Positions 9,876-17,942 of a stretch of 64,000 nucleotides of DNA are shown here, in pieces. A program made the position numbers and the translations under genes. The notes under the pieces are model-generated. The model saw nothing but the letters and a program-made list of their open reading frames with translations, ran no database searches and had not been told where the DNA came from. The stretch's first letter is position 1. Every line of letters starts with the position of its first letter. The stretch comes from Streptococcus chenjunshii (GTDB lineage: Bacteria; Bacillota; Bacilli; Lactobacillales; Streptococcaceae): NCBI RefSeq assembly GCF_003086355.1, contig NZ_CP031733.1, positions 2,379,047 to 2,443,046 on the forward strand. The letters are read 5' to 3'.

Positions 9876-10661
9876 ATGAATTCTGATAACGAAATTGGGG
9901 ATAAATATATGGTATCGGTTACGCAAAGAATTAGTGCAATCAAGCAGCCTAGAGGTGGTTATCTACCTTCAAAAATGTTTGCTGTTCGAGAGTTAACAGA
10001 TAGTAAAGAACTAAATGAGGTTGAAAATCTTCATGCAGTCCTTATCGGAATCTGTGTTGATTATCTGACAAGATTGATGAATGGTGCTGCCAAAGAAGAG
10101 GCTTTTAGGGTTTCTTTGATTGGTGCTATGTTAATTCGAAAGCAAGAGATAGCTGCTAAACTTTTGGATGAAATTACAGGTCTTGATGATTCCTCGATTA
10201 TTAATGCTTGTCGATTATCTGGTTTTGATGTCGTCTATAGAGCAGGTAGCGCAAGGTACAAGCCTGTTGAGGAGATTAGTCCAGATAAGGCAACTATTGA
10301 CAATATTCGGATTATGGTTGAGAGGAGTCTGGCATTTCTTGAAGAATTTGGACCAGTTAAAAAAGATGGCTTCACTTTTGAAGGGGGCTATACCGACACT
10401 ATTGATAGTGGTGATGGGGACTTTTTAACTGAAGATACTTTGTGGGATTTTAAGGTATCTAAGTCTGCTATCAAGAAGGAACAAACGCTTCAGCTACTCG
10501 TCTACTATCTTATGGGGATAAATTCGGTTCATGGTGAATTTCAGATGATAGATAAACTGGGAATTTTCAATCCTAGACAAAATAAGATTTACTTGTTGGA
10601 AATTGATAGGATTTCTGACGAAACAATTGAGCTAGTTTCCAATGAAGTCATAGGATATTAA
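9876..10661 (+). CDS. PD-(D/E)XK (RecB/Cas4-like) nuclease candidate associated with the hsd locus
   Basis: Function not established. The C-terminal half carries a convincing PD-(D/E)XK pattern: D182 in GDGDFL, then W190-D-F-K193, followed by Q206-LLV-Y210. The last matches the QxxxY motif of RecB- and Cas4-like nucleases. The first 150 residues are helical and unrecognised. Length is 261 residues from the ATG at 9876, or 250 from the ATG at 9909; the second has GGGGAT upstream, so the start is uncertain. The gene sits 10 bases after the HAD gene and 170 bases before hsdM, making a HAD-nuclease pair between hsdS and hsdM. Base composition is AT-rich, like the HAD gene and unlike hsdM. Nuclease activity is predicted from motifs only. 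Confidence 0.6.
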   Translation: MNSDNEIGDKYMVSVTQRISAIKQPRGGYLPSKMFAVRELTDSKELNEVENLHAVLIGICVDYLTRLMNGAAKEEAFRVSLIGAMLIRKQEIAAKLLDEITGLDDSSIINACRLSGFDVVYRAGSARYKPVEEISPDKATIDNIRIMVERSLAFLEEFGPVKKDGFTFEGGYTDTIDSGDGDFLTEDTLWDFKVSKSAIKKEQTLQLLVYYLMGINSVHGEFQMIDKLGIFNPRQNKIYLLEIDRISDETIELVSNEVIGY

Positions 10662-10748
10662 TCATCTTATTAACTTGACCAGCTGAACAGATCTGCCATT
10701 TTCAATAAAACAAGAAAAGGAAAATATAGGTAAAAAATAGTGAAAAAT

Positions 10749-10778
10749 CCGCTCAAAATCCGCTTATTTTGTGAGCGG
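10749..10778 (+). promoter_or_regulatory. Hairpin in front of hsdM
   Basis: CCGCTCA (10749-10755) and TGAGCGG (10772-10778) form a 7-bp stem with a 16-base loop, 53 bases before the hsdM start. There is no following T-run, so it is not a classical terminator. It may be an attenuator, an operator or an RNA processing site separating hsdM from the upstream accessory genes. Confidence 0.35.
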
Positions 10779-10831
10779 TGGTTAATGATTTTTAAATCAA
10801 CAATAATTACAAGAATTAGAAAGACATACAC

Positions 10832-12433
10832 ATGGAAGAAACACAAACCTCTGCAGCGCTCTATCAAGCGCTGTGGAACTCAGCGGATATTCTCCGCTCC
10901 AAAATGGATGCCAACGATTACAAGTCCTACCTGCTTGGGATGGTTTTTTATAAGTACTTGTCGGACAAGCTCCTTCTCTTTGTAGCAGAGACCATGGACG
11001 AAGAAACTGATGATCTGCAGGAGGCGCTTGCCATCTACAGCAAGTATTATGATGATGTCGATATGCACGAAGACTTGATTGAGGTCGTCAAAAATGAGCT
11101 CAGCTACGCGATTGAACCCCAGCTAACCTTCACAGCTCTGGTCAACCGTATCAATGACGGAAGCTTCCAGCTGGAAGATTTGGCACAAGGCTTCCGCAAT
11201 ATCGAGCAGGACGATGAGCTCTTTGAAAATCTCTTTGAAGATATTGACCTTTACTCGAAAAAGCTAGGCGCAACACCGCAGAAACAAAATCAAACTATCG
11301 CTTCGGTCATGAAAGCTTTGGCTGTCCTTGATGTAGCTGCGCATGCTGGTGATATGCTGGGGGATGCCTATGAATACTTAATCGGCCAGTTTGCGACAGA
11401 CTCAGGTAAGAAGGCAGGGGAGTTTTACACCCCTCAGCCCGTCGCCAAACTCATGACCAGAATCGCCCTTTTAGGACGCGAAGGCAAGAAAGGTTTTACC
11501 CTTTACGACGCCACCATGGGATCGGGTTCGCTCCTGCTCAATGCCAAGAAATACAGCCATGAGCCGAATACCGTTTCTTATTATGGTCAGGAGCTCAATA
11601 CCTCCACCTACAATCTGGCGCGTATGAATATGATTCTGCATGGGGTGCCGATCGAAAACCAGTATCTCCACAATGCTGATACTTTGGATGATGACTGGCC
11701 AACGACAGAGCCGACCAACTTTGATGGCGTTCTGATGAATCCGCCCTACTCAGCTAAGTGGCCAGCAGACAGTGGTTTCTTGCAGGATCCCCGTTTTTCA
11801 GCTTTTGGAGCTTTAGCGCCTAAATCCAAGGCAGATTTTGCCTTTTTGCTGCACGGTTATTATCATCTGAAACAAGACGGGGGTGTCATGGCCATCGTCC
11901 TACCGCATGGTGTTCTTTTCCGAGGCAATGCTGAAGGGAAAATTAGGAAGCACCTCTTGGAAGAAGGGGCCATTGATACGGTGATTGGCCTGCCGTCAAA
12001 TATCTTTTTCAACACCAGCATTCCAACTACAGTCATTATTCTCAAGAAAAATCGCACCAACCGTGATGTCTTCTTCATCGATGCCTCCAAGGAATTTGAC
12101 AAGGGAAAAAATCAAAACCTGATGACAGATGCTCATATCGAGAAGGTTTTAGAGGCTTACAAAAATCGCCAAAATATAGATAAGTTTGCTCATCTGGCCA
12201 GCTTTGAAGAGATTAAAGAAAATGACTTCAATCTCAACATCCCCCGTTATGTGGATACCTTTGAAGAGGAAGAAGTGGCACCTCTAGCTGAGATTGTGGC
12301 CAATATCAACCGAACCAACCAAGAAATAGCGGACAAGTCTTCTGCACTGATGGATATGCTCGGCCAGCTTAAAGGCACCACACCAGAAGCCAATCAAGAT
12401 CTCCAAGCACTCCTTAACAACTTTAAAGGCTAA
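10832..12433 (+). CDS. hsdM: Type I restriction-modification N6-adenine methyltransferase subunit HsdM
   Basis: Modifies the target adenine using S-adenosylmethionine; two copies join HsdS in the modification complex. The 533 residues show the N-terminal helical HsdM domain, then EFYTPQPVAKLM (about 194), SAM-binding motif I DATMGSGSLLL (about 227) and catalytic motif IV NPPYS (about 305). These are all hallmarks of gamma-class N6-adenine methylases. The ribosome site AGAAAG is weak. The gene is last in the locus, 170 bases after the nuclease-like gene. Codon and base use resembles hsdR rather than the AT-rich genes between them, suggesting hsdR and hsdM share an origin. Confidence 0.95.
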   Translation: MEETQTSAALYQALWNSADILRSKMDANDYKSYLLGMVFYKYLSDKLLLFVAETMDEETDDLQEALAIYSKYYDDVDMHEDLIEVVKNELSYAIEPQLTFTALVNRINDGSFQLEDLAQGFRNIEQDDELFENLFEDIDLYSKKLGATPQKQNQTIASVMKALAVLDVAAHAGDMLGDAYEYLIGQFATDSGKKAGEFYTPQPVAKLMTRIALLGREGKKGFTLYDATMGSGSLLLNAKKYSHEPNTVSYYGQELNTSTYNLARMNMILHGVPIENQYLHNADTLDDDWPTTEPTNFDGVLMNPPYSAKWPADSGFLQDPRFSAFGALAPKSKADFAFLLHGYYHLKQDGGVMAIVLPHGVLFRGNAEGKIRKHLLEEGAIDTVIGLPSNIFFNTSIPTTVIILKKNRTNRDVFFIDASKEFDKGKNQNLMTDAHIEKVLEAYKNRQNIDKFAHLASFEEIKENDFNLNIPRYVDTFEEEEVAPLAEIVANINRTNQEIADKSSALMDMLGQLKGTTPEANQDLQALLNNFKG

Positions 12434-12502
12434 GAACAGATGAAAAAGCAGCTGTCTGTGAACTACAGCGACAGATATCAGCTATAATCTGGAGGAAAAT
12501 AA

Positions 12503-13549
12503 ATGACTTATTCTTATCAAAACCCATACACCTACTTATCAGGACAGCTCACAGATAAAAAACTAATTCAAGCAGGCTTTACTGAAAACACCTATGACAC
12601 AGGGACAGTTTCACTGAACTATATCGTCGGACCGAACAAGGGACCGAGTTTGCTGCTTCTTCCTGCTCAAATGGGAATGTGGGAGAGCTACAAAAAAGTC
12701 TTGATCCCGCTGTCTCGGCATTTTCATGTCTATGCTGTGGATATCAGAGGACACGGAAAATCAACATGGACACCGGGACATTATTCGTGGAAAATTGTGG
12801 GAGCCGATTTAAAAACTTTCATTGAAAATGTGATTCAAGAACCTGTAATCATCAGCGGTAATTCTTCTGGCGGAATATTAGCATTGTGGTGTGCAGCCAA
12901 TATTCCTGATTGGGTAGCCGCTATTGTCCTGGAGGATGCTCCTGTCTTTTCGGCGGAAATGCCGCGTTTTAAAGAAAAGGACCGATTTGTCTATAACGGC
13001 TTGAAACATCTTGTTGAACAGATCGGCACTATTGAAAACAGAGACTTGGCAGACTACTTTAAAGGTATGGAAATACCGGCCTCTGACAAACGGATAAAAA
13101 GAATCCCAGACTGGTTTGTCAGCTGGCTTTCCAAAAAAATCAGACGTTTTCAGGATGCTCATCCCAATATGCCGGTAGAAGTTGCCTTCCCAGATAGTTT
13201 AAGATTACTGATTAAATCGTTATCCATGTTTGATCCAGATTTTGCCAGAGCCTTTGTCGATGGCCGCTTCTACGATGGCATCAGCCATGCAGAAGCCCTA
13301 AAACAGACTGCCTGCCCTATCCTTTTCTTACACGGAGAATGGAAGAGAGATAAGCGTTACGGCTTGATCGGTGCATTAGATGATGATGATATCAAACATC
13401 TTACAGAATTGGCACCGCAAACTATTTATAAAAAAATTTCTGCTAATCATGTCATCCATTCTTTTAAACCGAAAACATTTGTTAAAGAAGTAACTGCATT
13501 TTACAAAAGTCAAAAAAACTCAAACCAACTCAAAAAGCCTGTGAAATAA
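12503..13549 (+). CDS. Alpha/beta-hydrolase fold protein
   Basis: Serine hydrolase of unknown substrate, 348 residues. The nucleophile elbow GNSSGG (about residue 118) and a C-terminal histidine in ANHVIHSF (about 314) are visible, as is an LHGEW strand typical of the acid-residue loop. No signal peptide is seen, so it is probably cytosolic. GGAGG precedes the ATG at 12503. It is a single-gene unit closed by a terminator that overlaps its stop codon. It is unrelated by sequence to the restriction locus, and its link to the following MerR/dehydrogenase pair is unclear. Confidence 0.85.
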   Translation: MTYSYQNPYTYLSGQLTDKKLIQAGFTENTYDTGTVSLNYIVGPNKGPSLLLLPAQMGMWESYKKVLIPLSRHFHVYAVDIRGHGKSTWTPGHYSWKIVGADLKTFIENVIQEPVIISGNSSGGILALWCAANIPDWVAAIVLEDAPVFSAEMPRFKEKDRFVYNGLKHLVEQIGTIENRDLADYFKGMEIPASDKRIKRIPDWFVSWLSKKIRRFQDAHPNMPVEVAFPDSLRLLIKSLSMFDPDFARAFVDGRFYDGISHAEALKQTACPILFLHGEWKRDKRYGLIGALDDDDIKHLTELAPQTIYKKISANHVIHSFKPKTFVKEVTAFYKSQKNSNQLKKPVK

Positions 13550-13565
13550 CATTTCCAGGCTTTTT
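13532..13565 (+). terminator. Rho-independent terminator after the alpha/beta hydrolase
   Basis: AAAAAGCCTG (13532-13541) pairs with CAGGCTTTTT (13556-13565). The stop codon of the hydrolase lies in the loop. The A-rich and T-rich flanks allow it to work in both directions, so it may also help end transcription of the convergent merR gene. Confidence 0.8.
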
Positions 13566-13585
13566 ATGCTGCTTATAGTGAGACT

Positions 13586-13960
13586 TTATTTGATGGATTT
13601 CAGCCTATCAATCTCCCTTTCATAAAACGCAATCTTCTCCACCAGTTTTTCTCTATTTTTCAGCAAGCTATCCATATTGCTATCTAAAACGCCTAAATGA
13701 GACTTTAACAGCTCTAATCTGTCAGCATAGGTACGGTCGCCTTCTAAGCGTAAATCAGAATATCTTTTAATTTCCTTAATAGGCATCCCAACTTTTTTCA
13801 AGCGTTGAATAAACTGTAACCATCTATAATCTTTCTCATCATAATAGCGTCTGTTCCCTTCATCACGTTTTGGGCTGACCAGACCTTCTTTTTCATAATA
13901 TCGCAGTGTATGTATACTAAGTTTTGTCAGTTCTGACATTTTGCCAATTGAATAACGCAT
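13586..13960 (-). CDS. MerR-family transcriptional regulator
   Basis: 124 residues. It opens with the winged-helix signature YSIGKMSELTKLSIHTLRYY, followed by the wing NRRYYDEKD. A C-terminal coiled coil (about residues 80-122) provides dimerisation. No conserved cysteine pair for metal binding is seen, so it resembles the NmlR/AdhR group that senses electrophiles or other small molecules rather than CueR-type sensors. It is divergent from a short-chain dehydrogenase, and the palindrome between them (13982-13997) is almost certainly its operator. Confidence 0.9.
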   Translation of the reverse strand: MRYSIGKMSELTKLSIHTLRYYEKEGLVSPKRDEGNRRYYDEKDYRWLQFIQRLKKVGMPIKEIKRYSDLRLEGDRTYADRLELLKSHLGVLDSNMDSLLKNREKLVEKIAFYEREIDRLKSIK

Positions 13961-13976
13961 TTTTTCTCCTTTTGAC

Positions 13977-14007
13977 TTGATCTAGAGTTAACTCTAGGTG
14001 CTATCAT
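13977..14007 (+). promoter_or_regulatory. MerR-type promoter with 16-bp palindromic operator
   Basis: -35 TTGATC (13977-13982) and -10 TATCAT (14002-14007) are separated by 19 bp. The perfect palindrome CTAGAGTTAACTCTAG (13982-13997) fills the spacer. The overlong spacer with an internal palindrome is diagnostic of promoters untwisted by MerR proteins, and it drives the dehydrogenase at 14038. Confidence 0.85.
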
Positions 14008-14037
14008 TAGTATAACGTAAAAAGGAGGAATTGGAAA

Positions 14038-14796
14038 ATGTCAGCCACTTTAAAACAATATGTCTGTATCACTGGAGCCAGCTCCGGCATCGGTTTGGAA
14101 GCCGCAAAAGCTTTCGCCGGTCTTGGCTTTCATTTAATCTTAGTCGCAAGACGCCAAAAACAATTAGAAGACCTGAGAAAAGAAGTGCTGCAGCAATACC
14201 CTGATTTGGACATTCTTGTAAAAAGCCTTGATTTATCGATTCCAGACAATGCCTATCAGCTGTACAACAGCTTAAAAAGCTTCCATGTCACTGTTTGGAT
14301 TAACAATGCTGGATTTGGAAATTATGACAGCGTTGCTCATCAAAATCTAGAGAAAATTTCTGCAATGATTCATCTGAATATTGAAGCTTTAACCCTATTA
14401 TCCAGCCTTTATGTCAGGGATTACCAAGATATTGACAACAGTCAGCTGATCAATATTTCTTCCCGAGGAGGCTATATGTTGGTCGATAATGCTGTTACTT
14501 ACTGTGCAACAAAATTTTATGTCAGTGCATTTACGGAAGGACTGGCATTAGAAATGAAGAACCGCCATCATAAATTGCAGGCAAAGGTACTTGCTCCTGC
14601 TGCAACCAAAACAGAATTCGGGAAAGTGGCCACTGATTCCAGCAGCTACAATTATGATGAACATTTCAAGCAGTATCACTCTGCTAAAGAAATGGCTGAT
14701 TTCCTCATTCAGCTCTATAAAAGCGATAAAACTGTCGGCCTCGTTGATGTCAAAGATTTCAGCTTCCACCTCAGTCAGCCTCTCTTTAATCATTAA
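14038..14796 (+). CDS. Short-chain dehydrogenase/reductase
   Basis: NAD(P)-dependent oxidoreductase of the classical SDR family, 252 residues. The dinucleotide-binding motif TGASSGIG is at the N-terminus (about residues 11-18), NNAGFGNY near 90, and the catalytic YCATK near 157 with the preceding serine in NISSRGG. The substrate cannot be told from sequence. GGAGG lies upstream of the ATG. It is controlled by the divergent MerR regulator through the operator at 13982-13997, which suggests induction by a toxic or reactive compound that the enzyme reduces. Confidence 0.9.
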   Translation: MSATLKQYVCITGASSGIGLEAAKAFAGLGFHLILVARRQKQLEDLRKEVLQQYPDLDILVKSLDLSIPDNAYQLYNSLKSFHVTVWINNAGFGNYDSVAHQNLEKISAMIHLNIEALTLLSSLYVRDYQDIDNSQLINISSRGGYMLVDNAVTYCATKFYVSAFTEGLALEMKNRHHKLQAKVLAPAATKTEFGKVATDSSSYNYDEHFKQYHSAKEMADFLIQLYKSDKTVGLVDVKDFSFHLSQPLFNH

Positions 14797-14892
14797 GATT
14801 ATTGCATATCACGGAGGACTTGCCTCAGTCAACATGATGTCTCGTAAAACAACATCTGGGATTATATGAAACACATAATACTTTTATATACT

Positions 14893-16338
14893 TTATCCAT
14901 TGGAACAATTTATTAAGTGCACATATTTTTTAAACTTTTTATATTTTTTTTGATAGTAGCTTACATACTTACTTTGGGGTTTAAGTGGGATCATGGTCAG
15001 ATAATCGCTGCTAACTGGAGTTTGTAAATATTTATAACCAATAATTATTGAACCATGAACTGACATCACATTTAAATTAAACGTATTGATAACCCTGTTA
15101 AATACATTTGCCAATATTAATAACCATAAATCATTTCTTGCTCCGCCACCAACAACATTAATTGATCCTGCCAAGGGGATATTTTGCTCTTCATACAGAA
15201 GTTTTAAAGCAAATGCAATCCCTTCAAAAATTGATAATCCCATTTTTTTTGATGAAGCTGTTAAATCTAATTCTTGAAAAGAACCTAAGATATTTCGATT
15301 CTTTAAAATGTACTTTTCGCCAGCAAAATATGGTATAAATATAACTTTATTGCTAACAATGTCTTTTTCTGAAATGTCAGATAGTCTTAAATATTCATTA
15401 TTGCGAGTAATTTCATTTTTCCACCATTCAATTATTTCTCCGCAAGTAGATAGAGAAGTCTGGCTAATAATTTTTAAACCGTTCTCGCTGCCAAATAATA
15501 TATTTTTTCCAACATTTGACAGGTTTTTTATTTCGCTTAATACTACACCAGAAGTCCCTAAGGAAATAGTTAAATTTGACTTACTAAATTCATTTATAAA
15601 GGCCATAGTAGCAGCATTATCTCCTGTACCTACCACCACAGCTACATCATTGTGTAAGTGAAATCTTTTTTTTAATGAGGCACCTAAAAATGAAACCCTT
15701 TTATCTGAATTTTTTATTTCTGGAAATATCCTATTTGGGAAACCATAATGTTTTATTATCTTATCAGACCATTTTTTTGTTGCTAAATCCATTAAACATG
15801 ATGTTGAAGCATCACAATAATCTGTTACAGCCTCACCAGTAAGTATATAGTTAATGTAGTCTTTAACCATACACATCTTAGCAATTTTTTTGTATTCTTC
15901 TGTCTTATATTTCTTTAGCCATATTAGATTAGCTAAGGGACTGCCAGTAGAAATTATATTAGCATTTTTTGTCATCCCAAGAGTATTAATCAGAACATCC
16001 CTTATTTCGGGAATTTGATTAATTGTTCGTCTGTCATTCCATAATATAGCATTCCTAAAAGTATCACCATCTGAATCAAGAAATACAGTACTATGCATCT
16101 GAGCAGTCGTGCAGATAACTTTAATATTATCAGCAAAATCTGAATTAAATATTTTTTCCAACTCATCAAGTATAATTTTTTTCCACACTTTTGGATCCAT
16201 CTCTACATACCCCTCGCTAGGGTATACTAGATCATATGCTATTGAATTAGCATACACTGTATTTAAAGACGAATCGCTCACTAAAAATTTTACCGATGAA
16301 GTCCCTATGTCAAGCCCTAAAACTAATTTTACAGTCAT
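14893..16338 (-). CDS. FGGY-family carbohydrate kinase
   Basis: ATP-dependent sugar kinase, 481 residues, with the full FGGY fold. N-terminal LGLDIGTSSVKF is the phosphate-binding start, VVGTGDNAATM (about 235) holds the catalytic aspartate, and VVGGGARND (about 400) is the C-terminal adenosine-binding signature. It resembles xylulokinase, but substrate within FGGY cannot be read from sequence. It is the last gene of the minus-strand PTS operon, 13 bases after the aldolase. A kinase in a PTS operon is odd because PTS substrates enter already phosphorylated. It may form a bisphosphate for the aldolase, or rescue a dephosphorylated intermediate. Confidence 0.85.
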   Translation of the reverse strand: MTVKLVLGLDIGTSSVKFLVSDSSLNTVYANSIAYDLVYPSEGYVEMDPKVWKKIILDELEKIFNSDFADNIKVICTTAQMHSTVFLDSDGDTFRNAILWNDRRTINQIPEIRDVLINTLGMTKNANIISTGSPLANLIWLKKYKTEEYKKIAKMCMVKDYINYILTGEAVTDYCDASTSCLMDLATKKWSDKIIKHYGFPNRIFPEIKNSDKRVSFLGASLKKRFHLHNDVAVVVGTGDNAATMAFINEFSKSNLTISLGTSGVVLSEIKNLSNVGKNILFGSENGLKIISQTSLSTCGEIIEWWKNEITRNNEYLRLSDISEKDIVSNKVIFIPYFAGEKYILKNRNILGSFQELDLTASSKKMGLSIFEGIAFALKLLYEEQNIPLAGSINVVGGGARNDLWLLILANVFNRVINTFNLNVMSVHGSIIIGYKYLQTPVSSDYLTMIPLKPQSKYVSYYQKKYKKFKKYVHLINCSNG

Positions 16339-16351
16339 AAAATCACCAAAA

Positions 16352-17194
16352 TTATTTTTGATTAATATTATTTGAAATCGTTACAACACTTTCCGAAACA
16401 GCTTTTATAGCTAATTTAGATAATGACTTTACATCAAATGCATTATGATTTTTTTCGTAGGCTTTTCCAAAAGTTGATATGAAAACTTTTCTCAAGTCAG
16501 AACCATAGTTTACTTTAATTAAGTTGCTTCCACGAGCTTTTCTAACGTCATCAAAAGGAATTCCTGAACCGCCGTGTAATACTAATGGAACCGTACTCAC
16601 TGAGGCTATTTCTTTGAGCAGCTCAAAATCAATATTTGGTTCTTTGGCTAAGCCGTGAACATTGCCAACGGATACCGCTAATAGATCACAGTTAGTTTGC
16701 TCTAAAAATAAGCCTACATCTTCTGAATTAGTTTTCCCTTCTTTATTCAAAGCCTCAGCCTCTTCTTTTCCACCTATCGCGCCTAACTCCGCTTCAACTG
16801 GGATATTAAAGTAATGGCAGTATTCTGTAACTTTCTTTACTTCTTCAATATTTTCTTCAAGTGGTAAATGTGAAGCATCAATCATAATTGAAGTAAAACC
16901 GGCATCAATACACGCTTTAACATCATCAAAAGATTTACCATGATCCAGATGCAGTACAATAGGGACATCTACATTTAGATCTTTCATTGCAAACCTGACC
17001 ATATCAACAATAATTTGAGGACTTGAAAGCTCCAAATTATTCGACGAAATTTGAATATACCCTCCACGCCCGGAATTTTGTAAACCTTTTATGATCCCAT
17101 ATGTTAACTCATAATTAGTTGTATTAAAACACGGCAGTACAATCCCTTTTCCTTTTGCATATTCCATCAATTTGAAACCATTAATTAAATTCAT
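16352..17194 (-). CDS. Class II (zinc) ketose-bisphosphate aldolase
   Basis: Cleaves a ketose bisphosphate to dihydroxyacetone phosphate and an aldehyde. The 280 residues match FbaA/GatY/KbaY-type enzymes. LHLDHG (about 81-86) holds the catalytic aspartate and a zinc histidine, VEAELGAIGG (about 133) follows, and NVHG (about 180) and LHGGSG (about 209) supply the other zinc and phosphate ligands. All are present, so it should be active. It lies between the isomerase and the kinase with 13-15 base gaps, so it belongs to the PTS operon. It differs from the housekeeping aldolase role, and a pathway-specific substrate is likely. Confidence 0.88.
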   Translation of the reverse strand: MNLINGFKLMEYAKGKGIVLPCFNTTNYELTYGIIKGLQNSGRGGYIQISSNNLELSSPQIIVDMVRFAMKDLNVDVPIVLHLDHGKSFDDVKACIDAGFTSIMIDASHLPLEENIEEVKKVTEYCHYFNIPVEAELGAIGGKEEAEALNKEGKTNSEDVGLFLEQTNCDLLAVSVGNVHGLAKEPNIDFELLKEIASVSTVPLVLHGGSGIPFDDVRKARGSNLIKVNYGSDLRKVFISTFGKAYEKNHNAFDVKSLSKLAIKAVSESVVTISNNINQK

Positions 17195-17209
17195 ATTATT
17201 TTCCTCACA

Positions 17210-17881
17210 TCATTCTAAGCCACTAAAAATTTCTTTTAATAAACTTTCTCTATCTTCATTTTTTGTGAGAACACTGGAAATTCCAGTACCGTCAACACCT
17301 AATGAAATCAATCTTCGGACATCATCACCACAAGTAATCCCAGCTCCTTCCATGATTAATATATCTTCATCAACTTTTTTAATCGCATCTATGGTTTTTG
17401 CTATATAAGATTCATCACTGGTTTGTCCTGTACTGATTAAATTATATGGTTCACATAAAATAATATCTGGATGCATATGAGCAAGAATTTCGGCTTCTTT
17501 TTCAGTATCAGCACAAACAATAGTTATTATACCTAATTCTTTAGCTCGTTTAACCGATAAAACTAATTCTCTGAACTCCATTGGACACTCCATGTGATTC
17601 ATAAATGTTGCTCCAACACCATAGTATTTTAAACTTTCTAATAATGTTCTGCCCATTCCTCTTCCTGGACCAAACCCATCAGCTGTCTGTGCTGTAACAA
17701 TAAGATTTTTAGTGTTTTTAACAATTGTTGGCAAATCAATCGCTGGCGCAACAAAGAAAAATGTTGCACTGCTGTCTTTTACAATTTTATCAACTAATTT
17801 TGCGAGATTTAATAACTCTTCGCCATATAAATACGCTTTAGGACTAACTGTAAAAAAAGGACTTCTAACTTTTTGTGTCAT
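17210..17881 (-). CDS. Triosephosphate isomerase-like TIM barrel, archaeal/EryH-like type
   Basis: Short TIM-barrel isomerase, 223 residues, resembling archaeal triosephosphate isomerases rather than the bacterial 250-residue form. The catalytic set is visible: lysine in VSPKAYL (near 15), histidine in FMNHME (near 92) and glutamate in LCEPYN (near 142). The phosphate-binding GAGITCGDD follows near 178. The ATG at 17881 is chosen because GGTGAG precedes it; an upstream in-frame TTG has no ribosome site. It is third from the 3' end of the operon. Related enzymes act on triose phosphates, or on tetrulose phosphates in erythritol degradation (EryH), so the substrate is open. Confidence 0.8.
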   Translation of the reverse strand: MTQKVRSPFFTVSPKAYLYGEELLNLAKLVDKIVKDSSATFFFVAPAIDLPTIVKNTKNLIVTAQTADGFGPGRGMGRTLLESLKYYGVGATFMNHMECPMEFRELVLSVKRAKELGIITIVCADTEKEAEILAHMHPDIILCEPYNLISTGQTSDESYIAKTIDAIKKVDEDILIMEGAGITCGDDVRRLISLGVDGTGISSVLTKNEDRESLLKEIFSGLE

Positions 17882-17942
17882 CTGCTCACCTCTCAATACC
17901 AAAGTATAATCTATGAAGAAGTTTCTGAAACTTCTTCATAGA

